Shown one piece after another: positions 26,331-34,639 of a stretch of DNA of 64,000 nucleotides. The translations under genes and the position numbers were made by a program. The notes under the pieces were generated by a model. That model was not told the origin of the DNA. It did no database searches and saw only the letters and a program-made list of their open reading frames with translations. The stretch lies in the NCBI RefSeq assembly GCF_000296215.2, contig NZ_CP013949.1, forward strand, positions 7,185,501 to 7,249,500, written 5' to 3'. The DNA comes from Bradyrhizobium sp. CCGE-LA001. Its GTDB lineage: Bacteria > Pseudomonadota > Alphaproteobacteria > Rhizobiales > Xanthobacteraceae. Every line of letters starts with the position of its first letter. The stretch's first letter is position 1.

Positions 26331-26742
26331 GACGCTTTGACTCTCGAGCCAATTGATCGAGCCGAACGTGCCAGCAATAGACCGTTAACCCTAACGGGGG
26401 GTTAACGTCAGCCTGCCTGCCCCATGGCAGCGCCCGCGGCGGTGCTTCGCCGCCAAGGTCGAGATCGACGCCGATCGCTCTCAACTCCTCGTTCAGGTCG
26501 CGCAGCAATTCGGCTGTTCGTCGCACCTGAAGCTCGACGCCCTCGCGCGGCGCCGAGACGACGTAGGTGCAGAACGCATGCGTCCAATCCGGCTCCGCTT
26601 CATCATAGAAGCTGCGGCGCATCAACAGCCGGCGCGCGAGCGCTGCGGCCTGATCCAGCTTCGACGCGGCGCAGGAACCGATCTCGATGGCGAAGCCGAT
26701 TGCAGCGGCGGCGAAACTCTGCGAAGTCTCGTCCGTTCGCAT
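26314..26742 (-). CDS. Unrecognised protein between tadD and the aminopeptidase gene
   Basis: A 142-residue frame from the ATG at 26742 (MRTDETSQSFAAAAIGFAIEIGS) ends 17 bp inside tadD. It has no clear signal peptide or membrane segment; the middle (RRLLMRRSFYDEAEPDWTHAFCTYVVSAPREGVELQVRRTAELLRDLNEEL) has a normal amino-acid make-up and looks like a real fold. No family was recognised. It diverges from the aminopeptidase gene by 23 bp. Its last part also covers the region that must hold the tadD promoter. Confidence 0.6.
   Translation of the reverse strand: MRTDETSQSFAAAAIGFAIEIGSCAASKLDQAAALARRLLMRRSFYDEAEPDWTHAFCTYVVSAPREGVELQVRRTAELLRDLNEELRAIGVDLDLGGEAPPRALPWGRQADVNPPLGLTVYCWHVRLDQLARESKRHASTV
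26384..26406. promoter_or_regulatory. Palindromic GTTAACCC...GGGTTAAC site ahead of tadD
   Basis: An almost perfect inverted repeat of GTTAACCC lies about 55-75 bp before the tadD ATG, inside the 3' part of the overlapping unrecognised gene. Its position and symmetry suggest an operator. TTAACC also occurs ahead of cpaB, so a shared regulator such as CtrA is possible. The 13-base spacing between the TTAA cores does not fit the classical CtrA box. Confidence 0.4.
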
Positions 26743-26765
26743 GACCTTGTTGATCCGGATCCGCA

Positions 26766-28139
26766 ATGCCTTCTGTCTTCGAGACGACCTCAATTGCCAT
26801 CCCCATCACCTTCGTCACCAAGACGAGCTGGGATGCCGTTCGCGAGACGCTGCCGCCGGCGCAACGCCAGTTCGCCGCCGCGAGCGCTTACTCCGCCAAG
26901 CCGGGCGCCTATCTCGCCCTGCCTGCCTCCGATGGTACGATCGCGCAGGTGCTGTTCGGTCTCGAGGGCGAAGGTGCGAAATCGCGCGACCTGTTCAGGC
27001 CGGGCGCCCTGGCCGGCCTGCTGCCGCCGGGGGCCTATCGCTTCGCCAATGCACCGCACGACGCACGGCTCGCAGCACTCGCCTTCGTACTCGGCACTTA
27101 CCGCTTCGCGCGCTACCGCAAGGCGGACAGGCCCGAGGTCCGGCTGGTGCCGCCTGACGGCGTCGACGCGACCGAGATCGACCGCATCGCGGATGCGGCC
27201 ATGCTAGCCCGCGACCTCATCAATACGCCGTCCAACGACATGGGACCGGAGGAGCTCGCCGCGGCCGCGCAAGCGCTCGCGACCGAGTTCGGCGCAAGCT
27301 TCGCCTGCACGATCGGCGAGGATTTGAAGACGAACTTCCCGCTGATCCACGCCGTCGGCATGGCCTCCAGCCGCGCACCGCGGCTGATCGACATCGGCTG
27401 GGGCGATTCTGGTCATCCCAAGGTGACGCTGGTCGGCAAGGGCGTCTGCTTCGACACCGGCGGACTCGACCTGAAGCCGTCGAGCGGCATGCTGATCATG
27501 AAGAAGGACATGGGCGGCGCAGCCAACGTGCTGGCGCTCGCGCGCATGGTGATGGACGCGAAGCTGAAGGTGCGGCTGCGCGTGCTGATTCCGGCCGTGG
27601 AGAACGCGGTCGCCGGCAATGCCTTCCGCCCGCTCGACATCTTCACCTCGCGCAAGGGCATCACGGTCGAGATCGGCAACACCGACGCGGAAGGACGCCT
27701 GGTGCTTGCCGACGCGCTGGCGCTGGCCGATGAGGAGAAACCGGAGCTGCTGATTGACTTGGGCACACTGACCGGCGCGGCCCGCGTGGCGCTAGGTCCG
27801 GATCTGCCGCCCTTCTATACCAATGACGAGACGCTGGCCGCCGATGTCGCGCGTTGCGCGGCGAAGGAGAACGATCCGTTGTGGCGCATGCCGCTCTGGC
27901 CGCCCTACGACGCGTGGCTGGACTCCAAGTCGGCAACGATCACCAATGCCCCGTCCGGCGGCTTTGCCGGCTCGATCACTTGCGCGCTGTTCCTGCAACG
28001 TTTCGTCGAGCATGCCGGGAGCTGGCTGCATGTCGACATCTACGGCTGGACGCCGTCGGCGAAGCCGGCGCGGCCCGAAGGCGGCGAGTGCCAGGCTGCG
28101 CGGGCCATCTACGCACTCCTGAGCGAACGTTATGCATGA
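26766..28139 (+). CDS. Leucyl aminopeptidase family protein (peptidase M17)
   Basis: This cytosolic zinc or manganese aminopeptidase of 457 residues removes N-terminal residues from peptides. The M17 catalytic region is clear: GKGVCFDTGGLDLKPSSGMLIMKKDMGGAA near residues 225-255, and the signature NTDAEGRLVLADAL near residue 302. The N-terminal domain is shorter than in E. coli PepA. The start lies close to a divergent gene. It overlaps the next gene by 8 bp, which suggests coupled expression. Confidence 0.94.
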   Translation: MPSVFETTSIAIPITFVTKTSWDAVRETLPPAQRQFAAASAYSAKPGAYLALPASDGTIAQVLFGLEGEGAKSRDLFRPGALAGLLPPGAYRFANAPHDARLAALAFVLGTYRFARYRKADRPEVRLVPPDGVDATEIDRIADAAMLARDLINTPSNDMGPEELAAAAQALATEFGASFACTIGEDLKTNFPLIHAVGMASSRAPRLIDIGWGDSGHPKVTLVGKGVCFDTGGLDLKPSSGMLIMKKDMGGAANVLALARMVMDAKLKVRLRVLIPAVENAVAGNAFRPLDIFTSRKGITVEIGNTDAEGRLVLADALALADEEKPELLIDLGTLTGAARVALGPDLPPFYTNDETLAADVARCAAKENDPLWRMPLWPPYDAWLDSKSATITNAPSGGFAGSITCALFLQRFVEHAGSWLHVDIYGWTPSAKPARPEGGECQAARAIYALLSERYA

Positions 28140-28974
28140 TCCGAGAATAACGCCGGCACGGGGCGACATCGCCGCGAAATATCTTGAAGGCAAGGTCGAG
28201 GCGGATCGCTACGTCAGCGGCGAGGAATTCGAGGTGGTCGAGCCGGTTGCACCGGTGCGCGAGCAACCGTCACCGGGTGCGATGCTGATGACCGAGGCGC
28301 TGCGCGGCGAACGCGTCACGGTCTATGACCGCAACGGCGAAGGCTGGGCCTGGGGCCAGCTCAACGGCGACGGCTATGTCGGCTGGCTTCCCGACGCAGC
28401 ACTGGCGCGGCCTGCGGCGGCCCCGACCCATGTCGTCAGCGCGCTGCGGACGTTTGCGTTTCCCGGCCCCTCGATCAAGCTGCCGCCGGCGGACACGCTG
28501 GTGCTGGGATCGAAGCTCACGATCGTCCGCGAGGATGGGCCCTTCGCGGTGGCGCGCGACGGAACGTTCCTGCCGAGGACGCATCTGGCGCCGCTCGATC
28601 ATCGCGAGCCGGATTTCGTCACTGTTGCCGAGCGCTTCGTCGGCACGCCTTATCTCTGGGGCGGCAAGAGCAGTCTTGGCATCGACTGTTCGGGCCTGGT
28701 GCAGGTCTCGCTGACATCGTCAGGCATCGGCTGCCCGCGCGACAGCGACATGCAGCTGGCAGGTCTCGGCCGCGCGCTGGAGACGCATGAGCGGAGCAGC
28801 CTGCGGCGGGGCGATCTGATCTTCTGGAAGGGCCACGTCGCGATCGTGCGCGATGCCGGCTCCATGGTCCATGCCAATGCGTATCATATGGCCACGGTGA
28901 TCGAGCCGATCGAGCCGGCGATCGCGCGGATCAGGCAGGCCGGCAGCGACCTCGCCGCGATCAAGCGGCTGTAG
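28132..28974 (+). CDS. NlpC/P60 family cell-wall peptidase
   Basis: Members of this family cut peptide cross-links or stems of peptidoglycan. The 280-residue protein has two SH3-like regions (about 30-95 and 100-155) and a C-terminal NlpC/P60 domain with catalytic Cys186 in GIDCSGLVQ and His235 in WKGHVAIV. No signal peptide is visible, so it may act on recycled muropeptides in the cytoplasm; the coupled M17 aminopeptidase fits murein-peptide recycling. That pathway link is inference. Confidence 0.92.
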   Translation: MHDPRITPARGDIAAKYLEGKVEADRYVSGEEFEVVEPVAPVREQPSPGAMLMTEALRGERVTVYDRNGEGWAWGQLNGDGYVGWLPDAALARPAAAPTHVVSALRTFAFPGPSIKLPPADTLVLGSKLTIVREDGPFAVARDGTFLPRTHLAPLDHREPDFVTVAERFVGTPYLWGGKSSLGIDCSGLVQVSLTSSGIGCPRDSDMQLAGLGRALETHERSSLRRGDLIFWKGHVAIVRDAGSMVHANAYHMATVIEPIEPAIARIRQAGSDLAAIKRL

Positions 28975-29219
28975 ACGTGGATCAAGCGGATCGTAAACCC
29001 GGACCCAATTCTAGGTGTCCGAACAGGTTTCGGACGCGATTGCTGACGTAACGGAACCTCTCATTTTCCACGCACGGTCCCGCCGCAATCCGGACTCGAA
29101 AGGCCACTGTCACCTCGGCACATAGGCACGTCGCGGCGCAGCTACGGAACAACGTTACATATGGGGGATTTGCGGAACGAAACGCGGCGTCAGTCTTTCT
29201 CTGGCTTTGGGAGGTGCCC

Positions 29220-29501
29220 ATGAGTTCTCAGGCCAGAGAAGGCGCGTGTGCGTTCGCTTGGCGAAACCACTTGCTGCTCCACAGCGGCATCAGCGAGAAC
29301 GACAACGGGCGTTCCGCCCTCTACCGCTACATCGCCAATCTTCGCACTACTGGCGAAGAGGATTTCGCTCTCTTGCAAATTGTCGCAGTCGCCTACTTGA
29401 AAAAGCTGGATGAACTGCATGACGACCAATGTGCGCGAATCGCGGCAGATCAAGTTTTGGCCGAGTGCTTAGAAGCACGCAATGCAAAACCCGAGAGGTG
29501 A
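29220..29501 (+). CDS. Small protein of unknown function
   Basis: A 93-residue frame from the ATG at 29220 is preceded by GGGAGGT at good spacing. It begins MSSQAREGACAFAWRNHLLLHSG and has a moderately acidic, helical-looking C terminus (LKKLDELHDDQCARIAADQVLAECLEA). No signal, membrane segment or known motif was seen. It is the first gene of a less GC-rich stretch that looks accessory. The preceding 240 bp contain no gene. Confidence 0.55.
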   Translation: MSSQAREGACAFAWRNHLLLHSGISENDNGRSALYRYIANLRTTGEEDFALLQIVAVAYLKKLDELHDDQCARIAADQVLAECLEARNAKPER

Positions 29502-29538
29502 CTTTAGGTCATAGCACCGCAAGCGAAGGAGGAACACC

Positions 29539-29766
29539 ATGGCAGACAAGACCCCTGCGAACCATCTCGCGAGCGAACCGCAACGGCGCATCGCCGCCGC
29601 GACAGCAATCGGCATGAACGCTTTGAAGCCGATGATGCACTTTCAGGTCTCCGTGCTTAGGATGTGGGCCGATAGCATCGAGAGGTTCGAGGCCAATTAC
29701 GAAAAGCGGCTGGAAGAGACTGCGACCACGCGCGAGGAACAATCAGACAAGGAGCGCGCCGCGTAG
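29539..29766 (+). CDS. Small protein of unknown function, phasin-like in character
   Basis: A 75-residue frame starts at an ATG behind a strong GAAGGAGG. The product is amphipathic and helical, with GMNALKPMMHFQVSVLRMWADSIERFEANYEKRLEETATTREEQ, somewhat like short phasin-type proteins, but it is too short to assign. It lies 37 bp after the previous small gene on the same strand and may be cotranscribed with it. Confidence 0.6.
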   Translation: MADKTPANHLASEPQRRIAAATAIGMNALKPMMHFQVSVLRMWADSIERFEANYEKRLEETATTREEQSDKERAA

Positions 29767-29864
29767 ATCGACGCCACTGATCATGAAGCGTTGCGCCGGC
29801 TTTGCTCTTTGGAAGGCGACGTTGCGGCCGAGATGGCCGCACGCCGCTCTTGGGCGAAAGAGTT

Positions 29865-31049
29865 TCACTCGCCCAACAACGTGAGAACGCCGGCCCGACC
29901 TTCTCGATCGGGAGCGCCAGCGGGGGCTGTCGCCAGCTTGTTGTTGATCGTGTTCAGAAGCCCCGCGACGAAAATCATCATCAGTATCCCGGCGATGCTG
30001 AGCATGATCTGCATCATGAGCCCCCCGGAGATGTCGAGCAGCGCAAGGTGGCCCGCAAGCGCCAGGAGCACGCCGAGACAATAGATTGGCAGCGAATTCT
30101 CACCACAAAACTTCGCACAGTGCAGCACCGGCGTCGATAGTCCGCGCCAATTCCTGGGAATGAGCCGCAACACCACGATTGCAAGGGCCAGAAAATGTAG
30201 CAACCGCAACGGACCAAGGTTGGACTTATCAAACGGTAGAGCCGTAAAGGATTGCGGAACCGGCGGATGGATGCCCCAACTCAGTGCAAGAACCAAACTG
30301 AAAGCCAGGTAAAGAGCAGCGAGAGCAAGCACCGTGCGCGACATCACCCAGGGTCGGATCGTCTCTCCCGCGATGACGCACCACGCGCCAAGCACGAAGA
30401 GAAGCTGCCAAGCCAGCGGATTGAAGAACCAGACGCCGTTGGGCCAAGCTGGAACGCTCCAACCGAATGCATGCACGAGTGCATAGAGCAGGAACGAAAC
30501 TCCAAACGTTACCTTTGGCGCTCGCAGCAGCAGCCACAGCAGCGGCGCGAACAACACGTGAAACATCACGAAAACTGGCAAGACGTCGGTATTGACGGGG
30601 CGGTATTGCAGGATTGCAGCGTGCGCCAGCGTCGGCCCCGGGCTCTCGAGGAGAACTCGCGTATTGCTCTCGTCGGCAAGATCATCGCTCCCCGCGAGGT
30701 AAACGAAGACGGCGCAGGCAAGCGTGAGCAGCAGAAACGCGGCGTAGATGTCCCATCCCCGTCGCAGCGAACGGCCGATCGTGCCGCTCCAGCCCTCGCG
30801 CTGCCGTGCCCTGCCGTAGGCCAGCGCACAGGTCACGCCCGAGACGAACATGAATATCTCGGCAGCATCGCAGAAGCCGTAGTTGCGCGGTGTCAGCCAG
30901 CTTCCGATGTTGTTAGGAACATGGTCAAGAAAGATCCACCACAGCGCGATCCCCCGACAAACATCGATGCGCAGGTCGCGGCCATCGGCCCGGAACTCCG
31001 GCGAAGTTTCACCGATCAACCGCGTTGAGGTGTGAACTCTATCATGCAT
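29865..31049 (-). CDS. OpgC-family integral membrane acyltransferase-like protein
   Basis: OpgC proteins add succinyl groups to periplasmic osmoregulated glucans. The 394-residue product has about ten hydrophobic segments and the family opening RDLRIDVCRGIALWWIFLDHVPNN near residue 25, with FCDAAEIFMFVSGVTCALAYGRA after it. Soluble loops are short. No glucan synthase gene is nearby. Codon use includes more A/T-ending codons than the flanking operons, and the gene sits in the accessory-looking stretch. Substrate is inferred from the family. Confidence 0.85.
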   Translation of the reverse strand: MHDRVHTSTRLIGETSPEFRADGRDLRIDVCRGIALWWIFLDHVPNNIGSWLTPRNYGFCDAAEIFMFVSGVTCALAYGRARQREGWSGTIGRSLRRGWDIYAAFLLLTLACAVFVYLAGSDDLADESNTRVLLESPGPTLAHAAILQYRPVNTDVLPVFVMFHVLFAPLLWLLLRAPKVTFGVSFLLYALVHAFGWSVPAWPNGVWFFNPLAWQLLFVLGAWCVIAGETIRPWVMSRTVLALAALYLAFSLVLALSWGIHPPVPQSFTALPFDKSNLGPLRLLHFLALAIVVLRLIPRNWRGLSTPVLHCAKFCGENSLPIYCLGVLLALAGHLALLDISGGLMMQIMLSIAGILMMIFVAGLLNTINNKLATAPAGAPDREGRAGVLTLLGE

Positions 31050-31157
31050 CTGCGGACCTGCCCGGCGTCTGCGGAAGCCCTCATCGGATAGGTCAATGAG
31101 ACGCTCAGATGCTCCGGAGCTTGGGCGGCCGAGCGAGCCTCAGACCGAACGATGCGT

Positions 31158-31358
31158 TTACGCGCTCCAACTGCCCGATGGCCGGGGTTCTTTCGTCGTC
31201 CAGCCGCCACTCTGATCGTCGTCATCGCAAGGATCACCGGTCTCCCATGGCGCTTCCAGGTTCTCGCCGCCGGCAACCGATATCAAAAGCTGCTTTCGCA
31301 TTTCGGCGAGACGGGCGCGGCAGTACTCCCGGTAAAGTATGTCTACTATGGTGAACAT
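31158..31358 (-). CDS. Possible small protein of unknown function
   Basis: A 66-residue frame begins MFTIVDILYREYCRARLAEMRKQLL, a natural-looking amphipathic start followed by an acidic patch (CDDDD). CGAGGG lies about 8 nt before the ATG. No family was recognised. The opposite-strand frames in this region look less protein-like. It may be a real small gene of the islet. Confidence 0.42.
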   Translation of the reverse strand: MFTIVDILYREYCRARLAEMRKQLLISVAGGENLEAPWETGDPCDDDDQSGGWTTKEPRPSGSWSA

Positions 31359-31497
31359 GATCGAACCCTCGCTTGAACATCACCGCTGCCCCCCCCGCGA
31401 TAACTCTCGTCCATTTCAACCGGCGGTAAGACGAACGGCGCCAGAGAACATTTGTGTTCAACAAACCCTGATGACGAAGCCCGACACGAAATCGGTA

Positions 31498-31650
31498 TCA
31501 GAGAACACCCAGTGCTGCAGAACAGTCCGCACCGCGGGTCGTTGAGTTCGACCAATCGCGAATGACGTCGTAAAGCTGGATTTGCGATTTCACTCCGCCA
31601 GGGACGTTCAAACCGGAGACGATGGCGACAATTAGAAATAGACCTATCAC
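31498..31650 (-). CDS. Possible short exported peptide
   Basis: A GTG-initiated frame of 50 codons lies behind GAGGAG at good spacing, within a small palindrome of CTCCT/AGGAG. The product starts with a short hydrophobic stretch (VIGLFLIVAIVSGLNVPGG) and then a polar part ending in DCSAALGVL. It could be a leaderless exported peptide or a one-pass membrane peptide. No relative was recognised, so support is modest. Confidence 0.35.
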   Translation of the reverse strand: MIGLFLIVAIVSGLNVPGGVKSQIQLYDVIRDWSNSTTRGADCSAALGVL

Positions 31651-31903
31651 GATAGTCTCCTCTTAAAGGAGATTTTCTCACCGCGAATTCGCAATCATTA
31701 TTGGCGTTATTTTTTGGGCGCCACGTGAGCCAGTTCACATCGGCATCCATCACAGGTGAATGAGACTAGCAAACCAAGGATGTAAGTTCTTGGAGTTCTG
31801 CGTACCTTACGAAGACGGTTGGTGCGCGAATTGCAAAATGCGGATAACGACAGCGTCGACGCAGCATTTCAACCCGACGTTTTATCTAGGCTGGAGGTCC
31901 CTC
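31651..31903. other. Regulatory gap ahead of the AraC gene
   Basis: This 253 bp stretch has lower GC than the rest of the window. It starts with a CTCCT...AGGAG palindrome at about 31657-31673 and ends with the AraC ribosome site GGAGGT. No gene is convincing here. It is the likely promoter region for the regulator and for the minus-strand small frame. Confidence 0.45.
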
Positions 31904-32932
31904 ATGTCTACGGACGCAGCCGATTTTGTATCGCACAGATTCTCAACGCGCGAACTTCCGGAGCGGATGCGACTTCCGCTATGGCGCGAGAGCTTTGTGC
32001 GCGGGATAGTCCACGCCGACATCGAGTCCCTATCGAATGCTCCGTTTCATGCTGACGCGACCCTGCAGGCGAACCGGGGTTTGCGCACCCTTGCACTGAA
32101 AGGCTCTTCCATGCGTTTCAAGCGCTTGAAAGCGAGCCTTGCCGATGGCGATGACTCGATCGGGCTCATCGTCTGCTCACCTAACAGAAGTCAGCTGTCG
32201 CAGCGGGGGCGGGAGATTGAGCTCTGCGGCGGCGACGCACTCGCGATTTTGCATTCGGAGCCCGCTACTGTCACCTACGTCGACGGACTGCTGTTCGGCC
32301 TGGCGGTGCCGCGCGACGCGCTTGCGCAGCGCGTGGCGGACATCGAAAGCCTGGCCATGCGGCTAATTCCCCAGCGAACTGAAGCGCTCCGCCTTCTCCT
32401 GGCTTATCTCAAGTCGGCATTCAAGGAGGGCGCTCTGGCCGCGCCCAAGCTGTGTGATGCGGTCGTAGCTCACATCTATGATCTCACGGCCCTCGCGGTC
32501 GGCGAGTGCGCCCCCTTGGGCGATAGCGACGCCAGTGCTGTCGTCGCCGCGCGCCACAGCGCCGTACTCGGCTACATCGCGACACACTTTCAGGACCCGG
32601 GACTTAGGGTCGAGGCCGTCGCTCGTCGCCAAGGCATCTCGCCTCGCTACCTACAGCGCCTGATGGCGTCGGCAGGATCATCGTTTACCGGGCACGTGAA
32701 TGAGCTGCGCCTCCAGCTTGCACTCAAGCTACTGACCGAGGCGCGCCTTAGCGCGCAGCGGATTTCCGATATTGCCCTTGAAGTCGGCTTCTCGGATGTT
32801 TCGCATTTCAATCGCTTGTTCCGGGCTCGCTTCGGCGATTCGCCGCGCGGCGTGCGTTACGCCAGAAGAGATTCCAGTGAGCCGCGTGCCTCTGAACGTG
32901 AACGGCACGCGCGGGACGCCGCTGCCGAATGA
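31904..32932 (+). CDS. AraC-family transcriptional regulator
   Basis: This 342-residue regulator from the ATG at 31904 (MSTDAADFVSHRFSTRELPERMR) has GGAGGT six bases upstream. Residues of about 1-200 match the AraC-binding-like ligand domain; residues of about 235-330 form the two-helix-turn-helix DNA-binding domain, with VEAVARRQGISPRYLQRLM and ISDIALEVGFSDVSHFNRLFRARFGDSPRGVR. An upstream extension to 31760 contains Cys-rich, unlikely sequence. Its target is not evident; the divergent small genes and OpgC gene to its left are candidates. Confidence 0.9.
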   Translation: MSTDAADFVSHRFSTRELPERMRLPLWRESFVRGIVHADIESLSNAPFHADATLQANRGLRTLALKGSSMRFKRLKASLADGDDSIGLIVCSPNRSQLSQRGREIELCGGDALAILHSEPATVTYVDGLLFGLAVPRDALAQRVADIESLAMRLIPQRTEALRLLLAYLKSAFKEGALAAPKLCDAVVAHIYDLTALAVGECAPLGDSDASAVVAARHSAVLGYIATHFQDPGLRVEAVARRQGISPRYLQRLMASAGSSFTGHVNELRLQLALKLLTEARLSAQRISDIALEVGFSDVSHFNRLFRARFGDSPRGVRYARRDSSEPRASERERHARDAAAE

Positions 32933-32994
32933 CGGATTGGGTCGCTGCTTTTCCGAGGGTGACTTGTGCGCTCGCGTGTCCGTAATGAGCGACG

Positions 32995-34632
32995 CTACGT
33001 CGCCACTGACCCATTCCCGGCCGTCTCCAGCCGGAATGCCGCCGCGAACAGTGCGCGCGTGTAATCGGTCTTTGGATTCTTGAACAGCTCGGCGGCCTGC
33101 CCCTCTTCGACGACCTTGCCGCCGCGCATCACGATAAGGTGGCTGGCGAGCGAGGCGACGACGCGCAGATCGTGCGAGATGAACATGTAGGTGAGCTCGC
33201 GCTTGCGCTGGAGCTCGCGCAACAGGTCGACCATCTGCGCCTGAAACAGCATATCGAGCGCGCTGGTCGGCTCGTCCAGCACGACGAAATCGGGCTCCAG
33301 CACCACCGCGCGCGCGATGCTGATGCGCTGGCGCTGGCCGCCGGAGAATTCATGCGGATAGCGGAAGCGCGTCTCGGGATTGAGCCCGACGTCCTCCAGC
33401 GCCTTGACGACGCGCGCCTCGCGCTCCTCGCGCGAAAGGCCCGGCTGATGCACGGAGAGGCCTTCGGCGATGATGTCTGCGACCGACATGCGCGGCGAGA
33501 GCGAGCCGAACGGATCCTGGAACACGATCTGCATGTCGCGCCGGAACGGCCGCATCTCCTTGAAGCGCAGGCCCTGGATGTCCTTGCCGAGGAAGACGAT
33601 GCGCCCGTTCGAGGAGATCAGCCGCAGCAGCGCAAGGCCCAGCGTGGTCTTGCCCGACCCGGATTCGCCGACCACGCCGAGCGTCTCGCCCTTGCGTACG
33701 GCGACGCTGACGCCGTCGACCGCCTTGATGTGGCCGACCGTCTTGCGCATCAGGCCGCGCTTGATCGGAAACCAGACCTTCAGATCATTGACCGACATCA
33801 CCACGGGCGCATCCGGCTGTGGTGGCGCAGGATCCGGCTTCGGCTCCGCCGCGAGCAGGTCGCGCGTGTAGGGATGTTTCGGGGTCCTGAAGACCTGCTC
33901 GACCGGTCCCTGCTCGACGATCTCACCGTTCTTCATGACGCAGACTGTGTCGGCGATGCGGCGCACGATGCCGAGATCGTGGGTGATGAAGAGCAGGCTC
34001 ATGCCGAGCCGCGAACGGATCTCGGCGAGCAGCGCCAGGATCTGCGCCTGCACGGTGACGTCGAGCGCCGTGGTCGGCTCGTCCGCGATCAACAGGTCCG
34101 GCTCGTTGGCGAGGGCCATCGCGATCATCACGCGCTGGCGCTGGCCGCCGGAGAGCTGGTGCGGATAGCTGTTCAGCCGCGTCTCGGGCTCGGGGATGCC
34201 GACCTGGGTCAACAGCTCCAGCGTCCGCTTGCGCGCCTGCGCATTGCTGGTCGGATTGTGCAGCTGGATAATCTCGCCGATCTGCGCCTCGATCGTGTGC
34301 AGCGGATTGAGCGAGGTCATCGGCTCCTGGAAGATGATGGAGATGTCGCTGCCGCGAATCTCCCGCATCTCCTGCTCCGACCGCTCGATCAGCTCCTGGC
34401 CCTTGAAGCGGATGCTGCCCGAGGGGTGCGAGGCGTTCGGATAGGGCAGCAGCTTCAGGATCGAGAGCGCGCTGACCGACTTGCCGGAGCCGGACTCGCC
34501 GACCAGGGCAACGCATTCGCCGCGCTTGATCTGGAACGAGACCTTGTCGACCGCGAGCGTGGTGGCGCCGCCCTGGTGAAAGGCCACCGAGAGATCGCGC
34601 ACGGCAAGCAGAGGCTGGTTGATCGCGTCCAT
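32995..34632 (-). CDS. yejF: Peptide ABC transporter dual ATP-binding protein (YejF type)
   Basis: This protein of 545 residues fuses both ATPases of an oligopeptide importer. Half one has GESGSGKS, LSGGQRQRVMIAMAL and LLIADEPTTALD; half two has GESGSGKTTLGLAL, FSGGQRQRISIARAV and FVVLDEPTSALD. The ATG at 34632 is preferred to the adjacent GTG at 34635. It is the last gene of the operon and follows yejE with 7 bp between stop and start. Confidence 0.94.
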   Translation of the reverse strand: MDAINQPLLAVRDLSVAFHQGGATTLAVDKVSFQIKRGECVALVGESGSGKSVSALSILKLLPYPNASHPSGSIRFKGQELIERSEQEMREIRGSDISIIFQEPMTSLNPLHTIEAQIGEIIQLHNPTSNAQARKRTLELLTQVGIPEPETRLNSYPHQLSGGQRQRVMIAMALANEPDLLIADEPTTALDVTVQAQILALLAEIRSRLGMSLLFITHDLGIVRRIADTVCVMKNGEIVEQGPVEQVFRTPKHPYTRDLLAAEPKPDPAPPQPDAPVVMSVNDLKVWFPIKRGLMRKTVGHIKAVDGVSVAVRKGETLGVVGESGSGKTTLGLALLRLISSNGRIVFLGKDIQGLRFKEMRPFRRDMQIVFQDPFGSLSPRMSVADIIAEGLSVHQPGLSREEREARVVKALEDVGLNPETRFRYPHEFSGGQRQRISIARAVVLEPDFVVLDEPTSALDMLFQAQMVDLLRELQRKRELTYMFISHDLRVVASLASHLIVMRGGKVVEEGQAAELFKNPKTDYTRALFAAAFRLETAGNGSVAT

Positions 34633-34639
34633 CACGCCC

